DNA of 64,000 nucleotides. Origin: Phallus indusiatus. Lineage: Eukaryota > Basidiomycota > Agaricomycetes > Phallales > Phallaceae. The DNA lies in contig JAQFWX010000001.1 of assembly GCA_027605045.1 (NCBI GenBank), positions 1,922,001 to 1,986,000 on the forward strand. The letters are read 5' to 3'. The notes beneath the pieces were generated by a model. The model did not search any database and was not told the DNA's origin. It worked only from the letters and a program-made list of their open reading frames with translations. Below are positions 57,158-64,000 of this stretch, piece after piece. The position numbers were made by a program, and so were the translations under genes. Numbering within the stretch: position 1 is the stretch's first letter; each line of letters starts with the position of its first letter.

Positions 57158-60100
57158 TCAGGCGTCGAATCCAACATACTTTTGAAGGGGTTCCAAGCGC
57201 AAACTCGGGGGCTCCTCTTCTTCCGTATGCTTCGTCTGTTCATGACCCTCATCGATGTCCAACACAACCTGTATCGTCATGAAAAGTTAGTTACTCTCTC
57301 AATGTCATATACTATAGATCAAACCTCGTATTCGTCAGCTTTCTGTACCGTCCGAATCATAGTTAAAGGTCGCTCCGTTTTATCGCGACGCATATTCATA
57401 GGTTGCACACGCATCGATTTCCCATACGCGTTGAGGGCATTAATAGTCTCCGCGTTAAATCGAACGTCAAATAGATCAAAGATATACCGACGAACGGGTA
57501 GACGATAATGCTGTCTATTAATCGTTTGCAATGCCCGATAGAACAACGGAATGGAGTTGAAAATAGCTTTCGTTTCTGGTCGAGCTTTCAGGCTAATGAA
57601 TGGAAATATCAGCACCACAGCAACGTCTCTGAGAAAAGGGTATAGGAAAACATACCGGACCAAGATACGAGAGGCCGCGTTGGCGATGACATTGTTTCCA
57701 AGATTGTAAATAGCAGTTAAAGCATCTCGTTCAATTGAGCTCGATGGCGGTGGTAGTAACACTTCTGGGCCATCTTTTATAGGAGGAGGCTCCCAAGCAG
57801 GGATCTTGAAACATTGTCAGTCTATCAGTCCAATAAAAATACGTGCCAGCCTACAGAAACAAAGTCATCAATGTTGACTGGAATGGCTAGCCCAGTTGGC
57901 ATTCCAAGGGGTGTTGTCGTGGCTTCCCACCCGTAATCGTCAAGAAGCTCCGCTCCAAGAACCGTGGAAGAGATTAATCCTAAAACAAAGAAGCAGGTTC
58001 TAAATGAAAACTACTATCAGACACTATCTCATTCAGAAGTAGAAATGCTTATTACCCTCTTATCGAAAGTACTTCCGAGTTTCGTGCTATGTCGGCGATA
58101 GTAGGAATCAGTTCTTCTTCTTCCATAAATGGAAGGCCAGATTCCGTAGCACCAATATTTCCCTTTGTAAAATGTTTGTCTCAGCTTAACAATTGCAAAC
58201 TAAGAACAAATCATCAAAACTCACCACCGCCCAGAGAACACTTTTAAGCTTCAAAATGAGATCGAAATCTTCTTTCTCATGTCCATGTTGACGAATGAAG
58301 TGCGAAAATTCGGCGAAATGCCCTTTCTCGTTAAGAATTTCACACCCCATTGGTGTTTTTGCCATTGCACCGTAAAAATGGGCCGGAACCGTACCGTCAA
58401 AGACACCTCTGCAAATAAACATTAACCACGTTCCTATGAATACAAACGTTAACCTACATGTCTTCTTCCTCTTCTAAGCCGTTGGAGTTGAACGCTCTGG
58501 AGAGATATTGTTCAATACGAATCACATAATGATAGTTGCGTTCCTAGAGGCACCAATCAGTTATCATTATATTCGCGCTATTGACCATCTAGAAGACAAA
58601 CATGAAACCAGGCGTCCATTTCCCGCTCGATATAATGACTCTGAAGAAGGTACTCGAACCCAACAGGCGTTGACATAAACCTAATAGAACAAACGGTGGT
58701 CAAACCAAGTATTATTTCAAATACAGAAACCAACAAACTTAAGTAACAGCGGATCTCCAATCTCGCCTAAATGATCCAAAGTAGGCTGTAGCTCAACAGT
58801 AAGATTCAAGATTTCTGGAGATTCGCAAGCTTCTTCCAAAGTTCTGACGGCCAGTTCGCATACTTCGGCGCTCGGATCATACAGCTGTGTTAATAACAAC
58901 GGAAGTGCCCAGGTACTGGCTTTGAACGAGGTTTGTAGGAGATGCCCGAGATACTCAGTTGCGTACATCCGGACTTCCTATTTACGGGATTAGGTAATCT
59001 TTTGAAAGAAGTGTGCATGCACGTACTATGAAAGGACAGGTCAAAGCCTTTGAAAGAATCAATCTAGCGTGACTATCACTAAAGGGAGGAATGATTAATT
59101 TGTGGACCGGAAGTTAGTATAGGGAAGAACACGTACGTAGAATAATCAAGTGCAGGTATGATCTCTTTGATAATATCTTCTCTTCCTGGTAGCTCTGTCA
59201 CTTGATACAACGCCGTGAACAGATGAAATCGTTCTAACAACCTTTGTGTTTATCGACTGAATCAGATTAAGTACCGAAAAATCTCCTGAAATGCACTAAC
59301 TCTATCCCTTCCGGCGATCTACTCAGGACGCCAATCATTTCAAGGTAAGCATATGATAAAGTTGTCTCAATTCGCCGTCTTGAGAGTACGGGATTTGTCG
59401 GAGCTTTGCCGTTAATCTATCGAAAGATATTGTCAAGTCTACATTATTGAATGATTGTCCAGCTTACGGGATCGAGTTCTGTGAAACAGTCAAGAACTTG
59501 ACTAAGCAAAGGATCTTCAGCAAGAAAACGTCTGCCTTCGGTATGCTTTAACAAAGTCGTCAACAGGCCGTTAGCAAACCGAACCCATTTATGATTAGCC
59601 TACGAATAGTTAGGATACGCGGGAAGTGATAGTTAGAATGTGAACCTACCCGTGTTTTAGACAAGTTTGAGAACCGGAGGCTATATGGGTGGAAAAATGT
59701 CATGAGTTTTCTTCCCCATTTTGCAACCCTGAACGCCTCTTCAAGTCGTTTAGGATTCAAGAATGGTCCTTCGAGTAAGTCCATAAGAATATCGTAATTC
59801 CATTGTGTTTGATCTCGGGTAAGCATCACCTTGTGTTAGAATATGAGAGGGAGAAAAAAGATATTTTCATGTAAAACCAACCTGAGTTTCGAGTAACAAG
59901 TTTTGAAATACTTTGTCATCCATCTGCATACCGAGTGCCATCTTATTTTGGTCAATCTGGCGTTGATTACGTCGCATAGACTCTTCTACAGAGTTTGCTC
60001 TGTTCACGAAATTCAAGTCACACCGTTTACCTGTTCTTTGTCATAATGCGCTTACCGAGGTCTACCATCTTTATATGTCAAAGGTTGAAGTCTCGTTTTA

Positions 60101-62743
60101 TTCCTATTGAAGCTGTCCAAGGATGCCAGTGCAGTGGTGCCTACGATCCTATTAGGTCCACTTTTATAATCCGCTGCCAGATCAAAAATTCTCGGTAACA
60201 TCTGTTTCATAGGGTCTTAATAATGTATCCGAGTGTATAGGCCTCGGGAACGTACTTGAATTTTTGACGCAACTGACAACGGTAATACCCGATTCGCTAA
60301 TTGCAGGACCTCTCCAATTAGCAAGGTCGCTTTTCGCGCTAGTGCGGGGTCAATATCCGATTCCTGAAGCATCCCCGTTAAAGCCTAGTGGGAGAAAGTA
60401 TTGTGGGTTAACGATATCAACTACTAGAATTATTGGAACACCTTACGTCTAGCAGACCGGCTTTGACTAAAGCGAGTAGCAATAGACTGAAATACTGATC
60501 AATTAGAGTGAACCGACTTGAAACTTTCGAAGATGAGTCTTGATGTGTTGATGTTTTAGAAGGACTCAGTTTGCCGCGACCATATACTATAGTAGATAGC
60601 AATGAGCGGAAATTACTTTAGGATGAATAGGTAAACATTACGGACATGTTAGACGCCTTCCATCAATGAATGTTTGGTACCATTCGGGTGTTTTAATGTT
60701 TAGCAGCTCGAAAAATATATCCAAGATCATTTCCTAGTATCATTGGCTTAAGGACGTCGTATTTGTCGAATATATTCGAATACATACACGGTTTTGAAGA
60801 CTTGGTATTCGCATACTATCAACTGTCGAACGAATGCCCTGCATATTGTTCATGCAGAGATACATCAAACCTATTCTGGTGTAAGGCATAGAAGAATCAC
60901 ATCAGACAAGAGCTTACCGCTGAAGCTGCGTAACATGACTTGAATGATTTTGCTACATAATTTGATCTTTTCGACATGATCTTCTCCCTTCCCGTAAGCA
61001 TCCGTGACTCCGGAAAGAACATTCTACAAGAGATTAACCGTGAGAGCTTTTCCGAGAATTGATAGTTGAACATACCTCAAGATCCACGTCAGCGCGTAGA
61101 TATACCCTCGTCCTGGGTGCGTCAATGATTGATAAGAATGCAGACACAATCAACGGTGCCATCTCTGCGGGACCGTCAGAAATGGCTTGGATAAGACTTC
61201 GGATACCGTCCGTTCTATACATCAGTTCAATATCGATCAAAACTATAATTCCAAAGAGAAGAAATTAAAAGCGCCAAATTGATTAACTGAAAGAGCTTAC
61301 GAATTTCAGCCAATGTCACTAAACAAATGCCTTTGAAAGGGTCTTCTGGTTGATCAGCAATAGCAATGACTGCTCGAATGACAGCCTCTGAGATGGGAAT
61401 AGAGCCACAACCAGCTCCAGAATGTCGTTCTGATATGCTATTGCTTACATTGGCCATAGCGCGAATAAGCATTATTGCCTGTTCTTTTTCCAGATGATGT
61501 TTATTGTCCCGAGCAAGTGACCTTGAAAACACGTCCTTGTCAGTCTTTTGGATATTGTGAAAATATTGGAACTTACCGGACCAAAAACCAATCCAACCCG
61601 AGCTCATGAAAACGATGTGTTCCTTCTGGGCTGATAATGACATAGCGCAGCAGACGATAAGCACATGTTCGGGATTCTTTCGATGCATGATCAGCTAACG
61701 CAGGGATAAGTCTGTCAACAAAAATATATAAGTATACTTCAGAAGAAAAGCTATTATATTATAACCTACGCTCTCATCAATTCCTTAGTATCAACCTCAT
61801 ATCTGACTCTGTGATTCCGTTTGAGAGCAGATAACAAGGTTTCCATGGCTTCTATTCTCGACTTGTCAACCTCTGGATCAAATATAGGGGGAGACGGCGC
61901 TGAGATAGGTGAAACAGGTGCAAGACGCGGCGACCGAGGAGAGACGAAGTGCGCTGATCGCGAATGAACGACCAGTCGTGCTATTTGGGCGGTCGCAAGA
62001 GTCATTGCCGTTCGAAAGTCATCTACGGTGCTTGTGAACCAAATGAATTAGATGTTTTTACAGTGAATAAAACCTTTATCTGCCAAATCTTTTCTTGACT
62101 TCTTTGCTGCGATATTCGCTTTCCGTTTTCCATACGTGTAATGTGTGTTGTTTTCAGTTACTATGACAGGTTTTTTCTTCGTGACACGTGCTACATGGTA
62201 CCAAGATTAAGACACGCGAAGAAAGAAAGAAAGAAAAAGAAATGAGCATACGAGGGGCACGGACTTCATCTAATTTCTTGGAAATAGCTTCAATGTTCTT
62301 GCGAGCAGCAAACAACTCTGACTCGAGGTTTTTTCGCAATGCTTCCCCGAGGTCCTAGAGAAATGAAACAAGACATGGATGATGCAACTTAATGGTTTGG
62401 ATATAAATGGAGTAAGATTCAATTATACGAACATTGGGGTGGAGCTCCAAAAGATTCTCTGCACCATCCCTGATCCTGGTGAAAACACCCAACTCCTGAA
62501 GAAGTATCTCAGTCTATAGAGATGATTCACCACATTATTCAGCATCAGCATTCCATAGTTCGGTTGACACAACATAAAACGTGCCTGTTCATGCGGATCC
62601 TTTCCTTCCAACTTTGGAAAGTCATATAAATTGGGTGAATTGTATAGAGTAGCATTGAGCGAACTATAATTGCTGTCCATGGGGTGATGCTCCTCGCTTG
62701 AGCGACGAGAGCCAGTCTCGTCGCCACCAACAGCTACAGGCAT
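57158..62743 (-). CDS. AVO3: Rictor/Avo3 (Ste20-type) subunit of TOR complex 2
   Basis: A large gene with over twenty short introns starts at 62743 (MPVAVGGDETGSRRSSEEHH) and stops at 57158 (LQKYVGFDA). An N-terminal coiled coil (LESELFAARKNIEAISKKLD) precedes armadillo-like repeats of the Rictor N-domain: AIMLIRAMANVSNS, GICLVTLAEI, TDGIRSLIQAISDGPAEMAP and LIVSAFLSIIDAPRTRVYL. The middle includes YATEYLGHLLQTSFKASTWA and VCELAVRTLEEACESPEIL, the conserved Rictor_V/M blocks. The last conserved block is SIPLFYRALQTINRQHYRL then PVRRYIFDLFDV. Rictor is the scaffold that gives TORC2 its rapamycin insensitivity and substrate choice; it controls AGC kinases, actin and sphingolipid metabolism. About 1,300 residues, within the fungal range. 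Confidence 0.92.
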
Positions 62744-63069
62744 TGAGTTTTAAACTGGAATGTGTCAAAGGTGTGCCTCCGTCTCAAAGGTCAGGCGATG
62801 TCTAACTATAGCAATTGACTCCCACGCCTAAATTTAGCCCGCTGCGCTGTATTCAATTCGTCATTCACGAAATCCCGCTGAGCTCCGGTATAAATTTATT
62901 CACAAATCAGTTTTTAAACCATAATCTGAAATACATGATTTCAGAGACGTTCTCTGTCGATTTAAGCATTATACAATAGAACCATGCTTTCCGATAATGT
63001 CAACTTCAAGTTTAACGAGTTTTTATATGTATTAACGTTATCAATAAAATGGCAGGCTTTAAAAATAAA
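62744..63069. other. upstream region of Rictor gene
   Basis: 326 bp between the Rictor start and the MSH5 stop, both on the minus strand. AT-rich near 62980-63070; no other feature. Confidence 0.5.
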
Positions 63070-64000
63070 TCACCTATCCATTATTCCCTCAGGTTCGTCC
63101 TCCTCGTCCGCATCCATCCCCAAAATCGTTTGCAATAACCCCTTCACGTCAACATCTTCATCTCCATCAATTTTCTTCAAATCGGCGGCAACGTCCCACG
63201 CCAAAAACCGCCTACAGATAGCTTCAGCATTCTCGAGGTCTTTTTCTTCCTCTGCCGTCATCTTCTCATCTATAATCTCCTGAATAGCATGTCGCGTAAC
63301 CGCGTCCGTGACTTTTCGCGCTCGTTCGACGACATTTGGTTGTATACCGAATGCTAAAGCGCAATGTGCGGCGTAAGAGTGTAAGCACAGCCCCGGCGCA
63401 GCTCTTTCATCATGGTAGAATTGGGCTCTAGATCCAAATTCGACGAAGCAAACACACTTACTTGTACAAATAAGTGATCGACTCTCCTTGCTGAAGCATA
63501 ATCCCTGCTCTTCCTTGCTCTTCATCACCCTCAACGCAAATATCCCCATCGGCGCTGGTCAATAAAATCTGCATATGAACAAACGAGATTGGCAGAGAAG
63601 AGGGCGATATCAGCTCTTCCTCGTCTCTAAAAACCTCATGAAAATGTGTCGCTATGAGTGTACGGGGACAGCGAGGTCCTAATTCGAGTAAATATTTTAC
63701 AAGACCGCAAAAAAGGCCGGCCCCATCTAAACAAGACCTTTAATCAAATTGAGGAGAACCGGCGATTCTGCGCAAACCTGCCGCCAACGTCCCTTTCCCA
63801 AATTCATCAATGATCAGCAAAGACCGAGGAGTCATGTTTCTCAGCGCAATTGAAACTTGATTGAGATCGATCATGAAGGCTGATTGAACCTGAAGATTAT
63901 TGGGTTGCGGTACTGTACCGCTATGTATCAGACGAATAAGCCACAAGAAATACCTTTGAAACGGATTCTCTTGTTTGAATACGCCCGAAAACTACATTTA
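63070..64000 (-). CDS. MSH5: MSH5, meiotic MutS homologue, C-terminal part (partial)
   Basis: The gene enters from the right edge and stops at 63070. The visible parts are [12 protein letters not shown], then [34 protein letters not shown], which is the MutS ATPase Walker B/DEFGKGT motif in the MSH5 flavour, and the C-terminal [20 protein letters not shown] segment. The last ~70 residues are acidic ([20 protein letters not shown]). MSH5 forms a clamp with MSH4 that stabilises meiotic recombination intermediates and promotes crossovers; it lacks the mismatch-binding N-domain. At least three introns are in the window. Walker A and the clamp region are outside. Confidence 0.9.

Overview
The window looks like nuclear DNA of a filamentous basidiomycete, most likely an Agaricomycete. 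Genes are close together on both strands and are split by many short introns (roughly 40-75 nt, GT-AG, rarely GC-AG, often with a CTAAC/CTAAT branch point). Almost all recognisable products are conserved eukaryotic housekeeping or regulatory proteins. I saw no transposase, reverse transcriptase, CRISPR, rRNA or convincing tRNA gene. Taxonomy is inferred from architecture and protein flavour, not from a search.

Layout. 1-7.2 kb: the 5' end of an alpha-actinin-like gene (-), a small probable mitochondrial membrane protein (+), a rhodanese/Cdc25-like phosphatase (+), a histone-fold protein (-), SGF29 of SAGA (-) and translin (+). 7.2-18.7 kb: coatomer gamma (-), an RA-PH adaptor related to the MRL/Grb7 families (+), a VHS-GAT clathrin adaptor (-), the SURF6/Rrp14 nucleolar protein (+) and a TALE homeodomain factor (-). 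18.65-26.66 kb: an 8-kb stretch with no supported coding gene, lying directly upstream of the homeodomain gene. 26.7-40.5 kb: the Cdc11/Nud1 spindle-pole scaffold (-), a wax-synthase-like membrane acyltransferase (-), ribosomal protein L17 (-), the Ctk2 cyclin (-), a G-patch protein (+) and an F-box protein (-). 41.8-51.7 kb: a PQ-loop vacuolar transporter (-), EAF6 (+), exosome RRP40 (-), ESCRT-I VPS37 (+), prohibitin 2 (-), coatomer delta (-) and an ornithine-cyclodeaminase/mu-crystallin-like enzyme (+). 52.2-64 kb: an MFS sugar transporter (-), a peroxisomal acyl-CoA thioesterase (+), the TORC2 subunit Rictor/Avo3 (-) and the 3' part of MSH5 (-, runs off the window).

Themes. Many neighbours are divergent pairs sharing very short promoters (64-162 bp). 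Vesicle trafficking is well represented (two COPI F-subcomplex subunits, a GGA/TOM1-like adaptor, VPS37), as are chromatin and transcription factors (SGF29, EAF6, Ctk2, a histone-fold protein). I see no metabolic cluster or defence island. The most unusual features are the 8-kb gene-free region upstream of a developmental-type transcription factor, an orphan intron-like signal inside it, a fungal RA-PH adaptor, and two genes whose start codon sits alone on a 3-4 nt coding exon.
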